NCBI GenBank assembly: GCA_965214125.1 | Contig: CBDCBA010000029.1 | Span: forward strand, 1-26,376 | DNA from: CBDCBA01 sp965214125 | Lineage (GTDB): Bacteria; Planctomycetota; Phycisphaerae; Tepidisphaerales; Tepidisphaeraceae | Direction of reading: 5' to 3' | DNA length: 26,376 bases | Shown here: piece by piece, positions 7,980-15,418 of the stretch | Layout of the letters: each line of letters opens with the position of its first letter | How positions within the stretch are numbered: the stretch's first letter is position 1 | Notes under the pieces: model-generated | The model's database searches: none | What the model saw: the letters and a program-made list of their open reading frames with translations, nothing else | What the model was told of the DNA's origin: nothing | Program-made: the position numbers and the translations under genes

Positions 7980-8395
7980 ATGAACGTCTTGTACCTCATA
8001 GATAGCCTCGACGTCGGCGGGGCGGAGCAGAGCCTGTTGGCGATTCTGCAGTGGTCTCGCTAGGTGCGTCGCGTGATGTGTCACCTTGACTCAGGAGAGG
8101 TGCTCATGCGGGTCCACCAGGTAGCAGAGATTCTGGCGGTGTCACTGGGAACTGCGGGCCGGTAGACCTTCCATGTGGCGGCGCGCCCTGTGGCGGATAT
8201 AATTGAGCGGGAGAAGGTCGATCCGGTGCACACGACGTCCGTTTGGCACCAAGATGGCGACTGACGAAAGCAAGGTTCTGGTGTCAGCCGATCGAATCCC
8301 ACATGGCGTTGGCCGAGCTTAGCGTGGTTGGACAGAGGCAAGTGGGGGAGACAGATGGTGAACAGAGATTCCTCGCCCATGCGCAACTAACAGAG
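7980..8395 (+). pseudogene. Decayed copy of the N-terminal third of the GT4 at 9328
   Basis: The start codon follows the GT2 stop directly (TAA then ATG). The first codons read MNVLYLIDSLDVGGAEQSLL against MNSLYLIDTLAVGGAEQSLL in the intact gene. In-frame TAG codons interrupt at 8061 and 8163. In the same frame, VMCHLDSGEVL matches VMCHLYPGEAL, and IIEREKVDPVHTT matches VVEREKPDVVHTT. Beyond about 8256 similarity is patchy (a possible RQMVNRD against SQMASRQ), but it stays in register to about 8391. The matching point of the intact gene is about 9739, so net length is conserved over about 410 bp. The remaining two thirds of the gene are absent and a GT2 gene takes their place. Confidence 0.85.
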
Positions 8396-9331
8396 ATGTC
8401 GATGACCAACACGTGGATACTTATTCGGTCGTACGGACATGATGTGAAGAGCCTTCGCCCTGTCCTTGAATCCGTTGAATCTCAAACAGAGGCTCCGACT
8501 GGCGTCATCGTTGTTGATGCAGATCCGAGGTGTCTGATAGACATTGTTGAACTACGGAATGCGCTGTCAACGAAGATAAATACTGAAGTAGTTTCTCCGG
8601 GGCAAAATGTTGGGCCTGCTGGCGCGACTCAGATAGGATTTAAGATTCTGGAAGAACGCCTCAGCGATAATGACTTCGTCGTCATAATGGATGACGACAC
8701 TCCACTGCCGAGTTGTAACTACCTTCATGTGCTAGGCAAGGCCGCGAGAGGTTTGGGTATTGTGGACAAGTTTTTAGGTGGTGTCGGGCGAACCGGCCAT
8801 AGGTTTGACCGATCTAGGGCGACGCTTGTTCGACCTGACTATCCACTTGAGAGCGAAATTGTCCCGGTCGATTACTTAGCGACTAACTTCGCGCCGATGT
8901 TTCGGGTCAAGGCAATTAAGGCGGTTGGGTTTCGTCCGGAATTGTTTGTCGGTATGACGGAGGTGGATTTCGGCATCCGCCTGAAGGATGCTGGCTTTAG
9001 CATCTACGTTGTGAAGAGCGCGCGAAAGGATAACGGGGCTCGACGGACCAGTTGGCGCGGTGTGACAAACCCAGTACGCCGACCTGTCTGGCGTAAATAT
9101 TATTCCGTTCGGAACCTAATTAATATCTGCCGGCGCGGTGGGCGCGATATCGTGGCGGCTCGAGTCTCGATCCGTGTTTTCGGGTGGGCCATAGTCGGAC
9201 TTGTTGTGCGGCCTCGCGAGGCCTGGGCGGAACTGCCGATGGTTGCGAAGGGCATCGCGGATGGCTGGCGTGGTCGATTAGGACGAGCGGTGGAGCCACC
9301 GCTGAGGGTTGGTTCAATAGAAACCAAATGA
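8396..9331 (+). CDS. GT2 glycosyltransferase, NxGPAGA subgroup
   Basis: A 311-residue enzyme. Recognisable parts are VIVVDADPRC at 37-46, GQNVGPAGATQIGF at 69-82 and the metal-site VVIMDDDTPLP at 95-105. The NxGPAGA motif and the later VGMTEVDFGIRLKDAGF helix recall the galactofuranosyl/rhamnosyl-like subgroup of GT2. It is a paralogue of the gene at 13245 (shared RNxxxxxRR and GI.DG..GRLG near the C-terminus). The start is ATG at 8396, or 8402 two codons on; earlier frame residues overlap the GT4 remnant. The stop overlaps the next start (ATGA at 9328-9331). It has visibly lower GC than the following GT4 gene. Confidence 0.85.
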   Translation: MSMTNTWILIRSYGHDVKSLRPVLESVESQTEAPTGVIVVDADPRCLIDIVELRNALSTKINTEVVSPGQNVGPAGATQIGFKILEERLSDNDFVVIMDDDTPLPSCNYLHVLGKAARGLGIVDKFLGGVGRTGHRFDRSRATLVRPDYPLESEIVPVDYLATNFAPMFRVKAIKAVGFRPELFVGMTEVDFGIRLKDAGFSIYVVKSARKDNGARRTSWRGVTNPVRRPVWRKYYSVRNLINICRRGGRDIVAARVSIRVFGWAIVGLVVRPREAWAELPMVAKGIADGWRGRLGRAVEPPLRVGSIETK

Positions 9332-10473
9332 ACTCACTATACCTGATAGATACCCTCGCCGTCGGTGGGGCGGAGCAGAGTCTACTGTCGATTCTGCAGC
9401 GGCTCCAGTACATCCGGCCGGTGATGTGTCACCTGTATCCGGGGGAGGCGCTTAAACCGGCGTACGAGGCGGCGGGCATTCCGGTGGTGTCGTTAGATAC
9501 TCCCGGCAAGTATGGGTTCCGCGCGGCTGCACGTGCGGTGGGCGAGGTCGTTGAGCGGGAGAAGCCGGACGTGGTACATACCACGCTGTTCCGTGCTGAT
9601 GTCGTCGGGCGTCGGGTCTGCTCGCGGGTGGGTCTGCCGCTTATAAACAGCTTCGTGAGCGACTCGTACGGTGAGGCCCGCCTCTCACAGATGGCATCAA
9701 GGCAACGATATAAGCATCGCGTGGTGCAGTGGGTCGACCGCGTTACCGCGAGGCGCGTCGACCATTTTACGGCCAATTCGGAGGCGACGAAACGGGAGAA
9801 CGTCTGGGCGTTGCGGGTTGCGCCAGATCGCGTCACTGTCATCTATCGCGGACGTGATCCGGAACGGTTTTCGCCGCGCCCGACTGCGGATGCAAGTCTC
9901 GATTCAGGGCGTCCCGTTCTCCTTACGGTGGGTCGCCTGCTGACGACGAAAGGGCATGAGGAGCTCGTCACGGCGTTTGTGCGTGTCCGAGCGCGGCATC
10001 CTCACGCTCAGCTGCTGATCGCTGGCGACGGTCCAAACCGCCCGCGGTTGGATCGAAGCCTTCGAGATCACGACATCGCTGGATCCGTCCGACTCCTCGG
10101 CACGCGGGATGACGTTCCCCAACTGCTACGGGCCGCGGATCTCTTCGTGTTCCCGTCGCACTACGAGGGGCTTCCGGGGGCGCTGGTCGAGGCGATGTTC
10201 ACGGCGCTGCCGATCGTCGCCAGCGACATTCCGGTTCACCGCGAGTCGGTGACGGACGGGGTTTCGGCCCGGCTGGTGCCGGTCCAGGATCCGGGGGCGT
10301 TGGCCGAGGGGATCCTCTGGATGCTCGACCACCCTGCGGAGGCGGCGGAGATGGGGCGGCGGGCGAGGGAGACCGCGTTGCAGAAGTTCGACATCGATCA
10401 GGTCGCCCGGCAGCACGAGGCGTTGTACGAGCGGGTGATTCGCGAGCATCGTGACCAACGCGGGCGGCGGTGA
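9328..10473 (+). CDS. GT4 (group 1) glycosyltransferase
   Basis: A 381-residue GT-B fold retaining glycosyltransferase. The N-terminal glycine loop is LYLIDTLAVGGAEQS (4-18). The C-terminal domain opens with LLTVGRLLTTKGHEEL (198-213). The E-x7-E nucleotide-sugar site is E280-E288 within HYEGLPGALVEAM. The gene overlaps the preceding GT2 by 4 bp, so the two are translationally coupled. The decayed copy at 7980 derives from its first third. No membrane segment is seen; it should work at the cytoplasmic face of the membrane. About 620 bp of non-genic repeats follow, so this is probably the end of a transcription unit. Confidence 0.92.
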   Translation: MNSLYLIDTLAVGGAEQSLLSILQRLQYIRPVMCHLYPGEALKPAYEAAGIPVVSLDTPGKYGFRAAARAVGEVVEREKPDVVHTTLFRADVVGRRVCSRVGLPLINSFVSDSYGEARLSQMASRQRYKHRVVQWVDRVTARRVDHFTANSEATKRENVWALRVAPDRVTVIYRGRDPERFSPRPTADASLDSGRPVLLTVGRLLTTKGHEELVTAFVRVRARHPHAQLLIAGDGPNRPRLDRSLRDHDIAGSVRLLGTRDDVPQLLRAADLFVFPSHYEGLPGALVEAMFTALPIVASDIPVHRESVTDGVSARLVPVQDPGALAEGILWMLDHPAEAAEMGRRARETALQKFDIDQVARQHEALYERVIREHRDQRGRR

Positions 10474-10494
10474 GGAACGGGTGCGGACGGTTGA

Positions 10495-10530
10495 AGCGGT
10501 GGGGAGCGGTGGGGAGCGGTGGGGAGCGGG
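10495..10530. repeat. Decamer tandem GGGGAGCGGT x3
   Basis: Three consecutive copies of GGGGAGCGGT at 10501-10530 (the last ends in G), preceded by AGCGGT. They lie 20 bp after the GT4 stop. No function is apparent. Confidence 0.8.
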
Positions 10531-10574
10531 CGAAACCGGCGGGAGGGATTGCCGTGTTGGTGAAGCAGAACCCG

Positions 10575-10859
10575 TGAGATGCCGAGTTCGGGTTCTTGTT
10601 TGACGCCGATGGACCGGCGGTTGTCGCGGGAAGGCTTGCGGTCGTCGCGGGAAGGCTTGCGGTTGTTGCGGGCGATCCATCTGTCACGTCGCGAGGTCTG
10701 GTTGCGACTTCGGATAACCCTTCCGAGATGGCGGATGGTTCGAATTTGGCGAGACGCGAGTTGAAAGTAGCCGCGGATGGTCTTCGCGTTGTCGGTGGAG
10801 GAGCAAAACTTGCAACGGGAGGTTTGCCCGCTGCGAAGCGGGGTCTTTCGCTGATCTAG
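10575..10859 (+). repeat. Degenerate 21-bp tandem array (heptapeptide-like), possible small ORF
   Basis: From 10617 eleven successive 21-bp units follow a rough consensus NNN-GTT-GCC-GCG-GGA-GGT-CTT. The first two are nearly identical and the others are strongly diverged. Read from TTG 10596 the frame stays open to a TAG at 10857 and gives heptads such as AVVAGRL, SVTSRGL, KVAADGL, KLATGGL and PAAKRGL (pattern x-hydrophobic-V/A-A-x-G-L). Unit-like sequence may extend upstream through a TGA at 10575. There is no ATG or GTG start in that frame and no Shine-Dalgarno. Third positions are less GC-rich than in neighbouring genes, so coding is doubtful. I annotate it as a repeat and leave both options open. 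Confidence 0.65.
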
Positions 10860-11097
10860 GGTGAGGCGGGTGGCGGCGGTTTCAGCCTTGGATCAGCGAT
10901 ATTATTTGCCGGGGCAGCGTGAGCGGTTATGGGGGGAGGGGGGGTGGTGAACCTGATTACTTTTTCTCGTCTGGGCCGCAGGAGATGCTCAAGCCGGGCC
11001 GTCGATGGGCCGACATGGTGGCGGGCTGCGGAATCTTGGGCCTTGGCAACATGCCGGGCGTCTCGTGGCCGTTCCACTCGCTCGAAAGGAACCACCC
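10860..11097. other. Intergenic leader with Shine-Dalgarno for the gene at 11098
   Basis: No gene is seen. It contains G-runs (10929-10948) and, at the end, a good ribosome-binding sequence GAAAGGA about 8 nt before the ATG at 11098. This supports that start over the longer open frame from 11005. A promoter probably lies here, but none is convincing by eye. Confidence 0.5.
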
Positions 11098-11820
11098 ATG
11101 CCTACCACCATCCCCCCGACCTCTGACTTTCCGCTCGGGCAGTGGGCCTCCGATGCCTCCGCAGCCATCGCCGCAAGCCCCACCACGTTCGGAGCCACCC
11201 CTGAGCAGGCGGCCCAACTGTCGTCCTTCGCGCAGGTGTACAGCAATGCGTTGCAGCGGGCGAAGGCCGTCGACACGCGCGGGCCGCTCGCGACGGAGCG
11301 GAAGGATTTGGCCAAAAAGGACCTGCTCGACTACGCCCGCGGCCTCATGCGCATGATCGCCGCGAACCCCGATGTCACCGAGGCGAACCGGCAGGAGCTG
11401 GGCCTGCGTCCGCGGCAGCCGCGGACGCCGAGTCAGCCGCCGACGAGCGCGCCGGACCTCGACGTCATCTCCGTCGCCGCGACCGAGATGACGGTCCGCG
11501 TGCACAACGCCTCGACCGTCAGCCGTCGGCGTCGCCCCGCTGGCGTGGCCGGGGCGGCCGTCTGGACGTTCGTCGGCCCCGTGCCGCCGATGGACCCGAT
11601 GCAGTGGCACTTTTCCGGCAACTTCACGAAGTCGACCGTGACGCTTCAATTTGCGAACGACGTCGAGCCGGGGACGAAGGTGTGGGTCGCGGCCTACTGG
11701 TACAACCGCCTCGGGCAGTTCGGGCCCGTGTCGCTGCCGCTGGAGGCCCGCCTGCCGGGGGCGACGATCACGCCGATCCCGCAGCGGGCGGAGGGCGAGA
11801 CGTACATGAAAGCGGCATAA
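11098..11820 (+). CDS. Hypothetical protein: helical N-terminus plus Fn3-like C-terminal domain
   Basis: A 240-residue soluble protein. Residues about 12-105 are helical (PEQAAQLSSFAQVYSNALQR, then ARGLMRMIAANPDVTEANRQ). A Pro/Thr-rich linker follows at about 105-120. The rest (DLDVISVAATEMTVRVHN, later VWTFVGPVPP and VWVAAYWYNRLGQFGPVS) looks like one beta-sandwich, similar to fibronectin type III domains. I recall similar architectures in planctomycete genomes, but no function. The start is set by the GAAAGGA sequence. There is no signal peptide. It is not obviously linked to glycan synthesis and is followed by a REPIN-like repeat. Confidence 0.7.
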   Translation: MPTTIPPTSDFPLGQWASDASAAIAASPTTFGATPEQAAQLSSFAQVYSNALQRAKAVDTRGPLATERKDLAKKDLLDYARGLMRMIAANPDVTEANRQELGLRPRQPRTPSQPPTSAPDLDVISVAATEMTVRVHNASTVSRRRRPAGVAGAAVWTFVGPVPPMDPMQWHFSGNFTKSTVTLQFANDVEPGTKVWVAAYWYNRLGQFGPVSLPLEARLPGATITPIPQRAEGETYMKAA

Positions 11821-11838
11821 GTCCCAGTTTGCTTCTGG

Positions 11839-11905
11839 GTGCCACTACACATCGTGTCGTGGTTCGACTTTGCCACGGTCTCCACTACACGGTGTGTAGT
11901 GGCAC
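11839..11905. repeat. REPIN-like double palindrome (family B)
   Basis: GTGCCACTACACATCGTGTC... (11839-11862) is inverted at 11882-11905 (CCACTACACGGTGTGTAGTG...) with 22 of 24 positions matching, across a 19-bp spacer. Each arm is also a palindrome (CCACTACAC, 3 nt, GTGTAGTGG, with one base changed on the left). Weaker inverted similarity extends outward to about 11825 and 11920. It starts 18 bp after the stop of the gene at 11098. Confidence 0.75.
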
Positions 11906-11982
11906 CAGATCAAAGCCGCCGCTCGATCGAACTTGACGCGTTGCCCGTTCGCCTGTTCCCTGCCTGCCGAGGAAGCCCGCTC

Positions 11983-13248
11983 ATGCTCTCGCTCACTGAC
12001 TGTTTCCCCGCCCCTCCCCTCCCGCGGACGCATCGGGGCGATCTTGCGCCGCGACCGCAACCCATCCCCCTGCCCGAGCCACGACGCGGCGACGTCCACG
12101 TGCGGCCGGCGACCCTCGCCGATCTGCCGTTCATCGACGCCCTACAGAAGCAGACGAGCAAGGCCGTCGGCTTCATGCCACGGGCCCAGCTTGAGGGGAA
12201 GGTGAGGCGAGGCGACGTGTTGGTGGCGGAGGGGAAGGCAGAGGGAGTTGAGGAGTTAGGAGTTGAGGAGTTGAGTCAGAGGAGAAGTGCAGACAGCCTG
12301 TCCCCCTCCGGCTCTGCCTCCCCTTCTGACTCAACTCCTCAACTTCTCACCTCCTCAACTCCCTCCGCCCACCTCGGCTACCTCATCGGCTCCGACCGCT
12401 ACTTCAAGCGGGACGACGTGGGGGTGGTCTACCAGATCGGCGTGCTTGAAAGCGAGCGGCGCGGGCTGGTGGCGGCGACGTTGCTGCGGGCGCAGTTCGA
12501 TCGCAGTGCTTACGGGTGTCGGCTCTACTGCTGCTGGTGTGCCCAGGACCTGCCGGCCAACCGCTTCTGGGAGGCGATGGGGTTCGTCCCGCTCGCCTTC
12601 CGCACGGGTAGCGCGACGCGCGGCAGCAAAGGGAGTGGGCGGACCCATATCTTCTGGCAGAAGCGCATTCGACCCGGCGATGAGATGAGCGACTGGTGGT
12701 TCCCCTCGACGACGAACGGCGGTGCGTTACGCGGCGACCGAATCGTCCTGCCGATCCCGCCGGGCGTGCATTGGTCGGACGAGATGCCCGTGATTCTCCC
12801 GGAAGCGGCGGAGGAAGAGCAAGCCGCCCGGCCCGAGCCGAAGCCACAGCGAGCATCGCTAAAGAAGAAGGAGGACGAGGATGCGCCGCCAGCTCGACCG
12901 AACTTCAACGACCTCGGCCGACTCCGCTTGGAGCGGGCGCGGATCGAGCAGCGCGTGCGTCAGGGCGAGCTGCCGGCGAGCGCGCTAACCGAGGCGATGG
13001 AGGCCGAGCGCCAGGCGTCCGCCCCGCCGTCGTCGTTAGTGAAGAAGACGAAGACGTCGCGTCCGAAACCGGCAAAGAAGGCTGACCCGCGGCACGTCGC
13101 CCTCGCCCGCGAGCTGCGCGACAAGTGGCTGGAGCAGGCCAACGCCGAGCCGGGCCTGCTGCTGCCGCGGGGGAAGTATGAGGTGTCGCGGCAACTCGTG
13201 ACGCGGGCGGCGCCTGTTCCACTTCCCTCGCTACCGGCGGCCGCGTGA
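11983..13248 (+). CDS. GNAT-like N-acetyltransferase with long charged C-terminal extension
   Basis: A 421-residue protein. Residues about 38-230 are a GNAT-like domain: VHVRPATLADLPFIDAL (38-54), GVVYQIGVLESERRGLV (147-163) in the acetyl-CoA binding region, and a Cys-rich LYCCWCAQDLPANRFWEAMG (181-200). A tryptophan-rich segment follows (DWWFPSTTNGGA, GVHWSDEMP). The last about 150 residues are Lys/Glu/Pro-rich and end in a helical part (ELRDKWLEQ). Residues 87-128 are an in-frame insertion made of a hairpin repeat, lying between two strands of the domain. GAGGAAG 7 nt before the ATG at 11983 supports the start. The stop overlaps the next start (GTGA). The substrate is unknown. The insertion might fall in a loop and leave activity intact. 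Confidence 0.75.
   Translation: MLSLTDCFPAPPLPRTHRGDLAPRPQPIPLPEPRRGDVHVRPATLADLPFIDALQKQTSKAVGFMPRAQLEGKVRRGDVLVAEGKAEGVEELGVEELSQRRSADSLSPSGSASPSDSTPQLLTSSTPSAHLGYLIGSDRYFKRDDVGVVYQIGVLESERRGLVAATLLRAQFDRSAYGCRLYCCWCAQDLPANRFWEAMGFVPLAFRTGSATRGSKGSGRTHIFWQKRIRPGDEMSDWWFPSTTNGGALRGDRIVLPIPPGVHWSDEMPVILPEAAEEEQAARPEPKPQRASLKKKEDEDAPPARPNFNDLGRLRLERARIEQRVRQGELPASALTEAMEAERQASAPPSSLVKKTKTSRPKPAKKADPRHVALARELRDKWLEQANAEPGLLLPRGKYEVSRQLVTRAAPVPLPSLPAAA
12241..12366. repeat. 126-bp hairpin with GAGTTGAG-type arms inserted in a GNAT domain
   Basis: The left arm GAGGGAGTTGAGGAG...AGTTGAGGAGTTGAGTCAGA (12241-about 12287) is inverted at about 12318-12366 with only a few differences. The loop is about 30 bp. 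The arms are built from units of about 7-8 bp (GAGTTAG, GAGTTGAG). The segment is exactly 42 codons with no in-frame stop, so the gene stays open and gains a Ser/Glu/Leu-rich insert. Confidence 0.8.
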
Positions 13249-14240
13249 CGGAGGAGTCGGATCAAACTTCGAGCGCACGACGAGGAACGGCATCCGCTCG
13301 ATCCTTCCGCTTCGCCGCGTTTGTCATCACCTATGAGCGGCCGGCGATTCTAGCGAGGACGCTTGAGAAATTGGTGAGTCAGACGGTGTCGCCGGAGTAT
13401 CTGCTGGTGGTCGACAACGGCAGCGGGATGGCCGCAAAAGAGGTCGCAGCACGCTTCGCTAACCATGGTGTGGCCTACCACTCCATGGGCACGAACACGG
13501 GCCCGGCTGGGGCGGCGGCTTTTGCCCTTCGCACACTTTGCGAGGCCGGGTGGGAGGCGATCTACTGGGGCGACGACGATGACCCGCCGCTCACAGACGA
13601 CACGCTGGAACGACTTCTCGCGCTTGCGGCGTCCGCTGATCGTGAGAATCTTGGGGCAGTCGGCCGCAACGGAACGAGGTGGAACTGGCGGCGTGGCGTC
13701 TACGTTCGGCTGAGCGATGAGGAACTGCAAGGTATCGTGGATGTGGACTCTATCGCAGGAAATTCGCAACTCATCATCATGACGAATGCAGTGGCCTCCG
13801 TCGGCTTACCTGCACCGCAACTCGGTTTCGGGTACGAGGAGTTAGAATTCTGCCTCCGCCTTCGTAAGGCGGGACTTCGACTTCTAGTCGATGGTGACTT
13901 TTTCATGGAGCACCGGCGTCTTGTCGACCGCCTGAACTACCGCAAGCCGGTGTCGGCGATGCCGAAGGAGTCGGCGAACACGATGTGGCGTGGCTACTAC
14001 GGCACGCGGAACTACATCCACATGATGCGCCGAACATTCAACCAGCCGCGGCTGGCGCACAAGCTGGCGATGAAGGCGATGATCCGATCCGCCCTGAGCT
14101 TCACGCGAGGGTTCGGCTTCGGCGTCAAGTACACGCGCTACCAGTTACGCGGCATCCGCGACGGATACGCCGGACGGCTGGGGATGACGGTCTTGCCGGA
14201 ACGGAAGTATTCTTCTCAACCGGCAAGCGAGGGAACATGA
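13245..14240 (+). CDS. GT2 glycosyltransferase, NxGPAGA subgroup
   Basis: A 331-residue enzyme. The first about 20 residues are a Ser/Arg-rich lead. The GT-A core shows FVITYERPAILARTLEKL (26-43), LLVVDNGSG (53-61), GTNTGPAGAAAFAL (82-95) and an acidic metal site YWGDDDDPPLTDD (107-119). It is a paralogue of the gene at 8396; both end with a conserved RN.I...RR segment and GI.DG..GRLG. The start is a GTG that overlaps the GNAT stop (GTGA), which argues for coupling, although an internal start cannot be excluded. The stop overlaps the next start (ATGA). Relatives include galactofuranosyl and rhamnosyl transferases; the donor is not predictable. Confidence 0.86.
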   Translation: MTEESDQTSSARRGTASARSFRFAAFVITYERPAILARTLEKLVSQTVSPEYLLVVDNGSGMAAKEVAARFANHGVAYHSMGTNTGPAGAAAFALRTLCEAGWEAIYWGDDDDPPLTDDTLERLLALAASADRENLGAVGRNGTRWNWRRGVYVRLSDEELQGIVDVDSIAGNSQLIIMTNAVASVGLPAPQLGFGYEELEFCLRLRKAGLRLLVDGDFFMEHRRLVDRLNYRKPVSAMPKESANTMWRGYYGTRNYIHMMRRTFNQPRLAHKLAMKAMIRSALSFTRGFGFGVKYTRYQLRGIRDGYAGRLGMTVLPERKYSSQPASEGT

Positions 14241-15418
14241 GAATCTTCCACCTAATCCAGAAGCCGCAGCGGCGCGGGGCGGAGGTTTTCGTCTACGAGC
14301 TCGTCGGGCACCTGCGTCGACAAGGGCATACCGTCTCGACGGTCTACCTTTACCCGCACACCGGCGACAAGCCGCTCGCGCTGGCTGGGGACGATCGCCA
14401 GTTGAACGGACGTGAGCAGGGACTGCTTGAGAAGATCCCCGGACTCGACCCCCGACTGCTGGGACAAGTCCGCTCCGCCATTAACGCATTCGGGCCCGAT
14501 ATCGTCCAGGTTAATGGCTCCCGCAGCATCAAGTACGGCACGATGGCGAAGCGCCTGGCGGGGAAGACGGCAAAGTGGCAGCTGGTCTACCGGAACATCG
14601 ATGACCCGAAGTTCTGGAACCCGAAGCCGTCGCGGGTCTGGCTGTACCGCCACCTGTTCATGTCGCAGATTGACGGCATGGTCGGCGTGAGCCAGATGTC
14701 GATGGACAACGCCGCCGAGTTGTACGGCCTCTCCGTTCCAAGCGTCTGCTTGCCCGGCGGCATCGATACCGATCGCCTTCGACCAACGGAGCCTCGCGAG
14801 GCCGTGCGGGCGAGGGAGGGCGCGAGGCCGGACAACTGCGTGGTCATCAGCGTCGCCAGCCTCGTCCCACAAAAGCGCCCCGACCGCTTCCTCCGCGTGC
14901 TGGCGAAGGCCCGCGAGGCGCAGCCGAACCTGCAAGGTTGGCTCGTCGGCGACGGCGTGCTGCGGGCGGAGCTGGAAGAACTGGCCGATTTGCTCGGCAT
15001 CCGCGCCGCCGTTCGGTTCATGGGGTATAAAGAGACCGTCGCCGATTACCTCGCGGCCGCCGATGTGTTCGCCCTGACGAGCGACACCGAGGGAACGCCG
15101 GCGGTCGTGTTGGAGGCGGGCTACCTCGGCCTGCCGACGGTCGCGACAAAGGTCGGCGGTGTGCCGGAGGCCGTCTTGCACGAGCGGACGGGGCTGGTCC
15201 ACGATCGCGACGACGAGAACGCCCTCGCCGCCGCCCTGGTCCGATTGGCAGCGTCGGAGGAGGACCGGCGGGCAATGGGACAGGCCGCCCGCGCGTGGGT
15301 GGAGGGCCGGTTCACGTTGGAGACGGTGGCGGAGAAGTACGTGGCGTTCTACAGGATTGTGATCGAGAATTATTTTCTCCGGGGCACGCAGAAGCACCCC
15401 AGCTCTGAGAAGGCATGA
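14237..15418 (+). CDS. GT4 (group 1) glycosyltransferase
   Basis: A 393-residue GT-B fold enzyme. It begins RIFHLIQKPQRRGAEVFVYE (2-21). The C-terminal domain starts at about VISVASLVPQKRPDRFLRVL (203-222). The acidic E-x7-E pair is E285-E293 in TEGTPAVVLEAG. GVPEAV (308-313) and a C-terminal helix complete the usual pattern. It overlaps both neighbours by 4 bp (ATGA on each side), so it is a central member of the coupled operon. It probably acts on a membrane-bound glycolipid acceptor in the cytoplasm. Confidence 0.92.
   Translation: MRIFHLIQKPQRRGAEVFVYELVGHLRRQGHTVSTVYLYPHTGDKPLALAGDDRQLNGREQGLLEKIPGLDPRLLGQVRSAINAFGPDIVQVNGSRSIKYGTMAKRLAGKTAKWQLVYRNIDDPKFWNPKPSRVWLYRHLFMSQIDGMVGVSQMSMDNAAELYGLSVPSVCLPGGIDTDRLRPTEPREAVRAREGARPDNCVVISVASLVPQKRPDRFLRVLAKAREAQPNLQGWLVGDGVLRAELEELADLLGIRAAVRFMGYKETVADYLAAADVFALTSDTEGTPAVVLEAGYLGLPTVATKVGGVPEAVLHERTGLVHDRDDENALAAALVRLAASEEDRRAMGQAARAWVEGRFTLETVAEKYVAFYRIVIENYFLRGTQKHPSSEKA

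Noticed and set aside
10575..10859. CRISPR array
   Set aside because: Units are 21 bp, contiguous, without unique spacers, and no cas gene is near.
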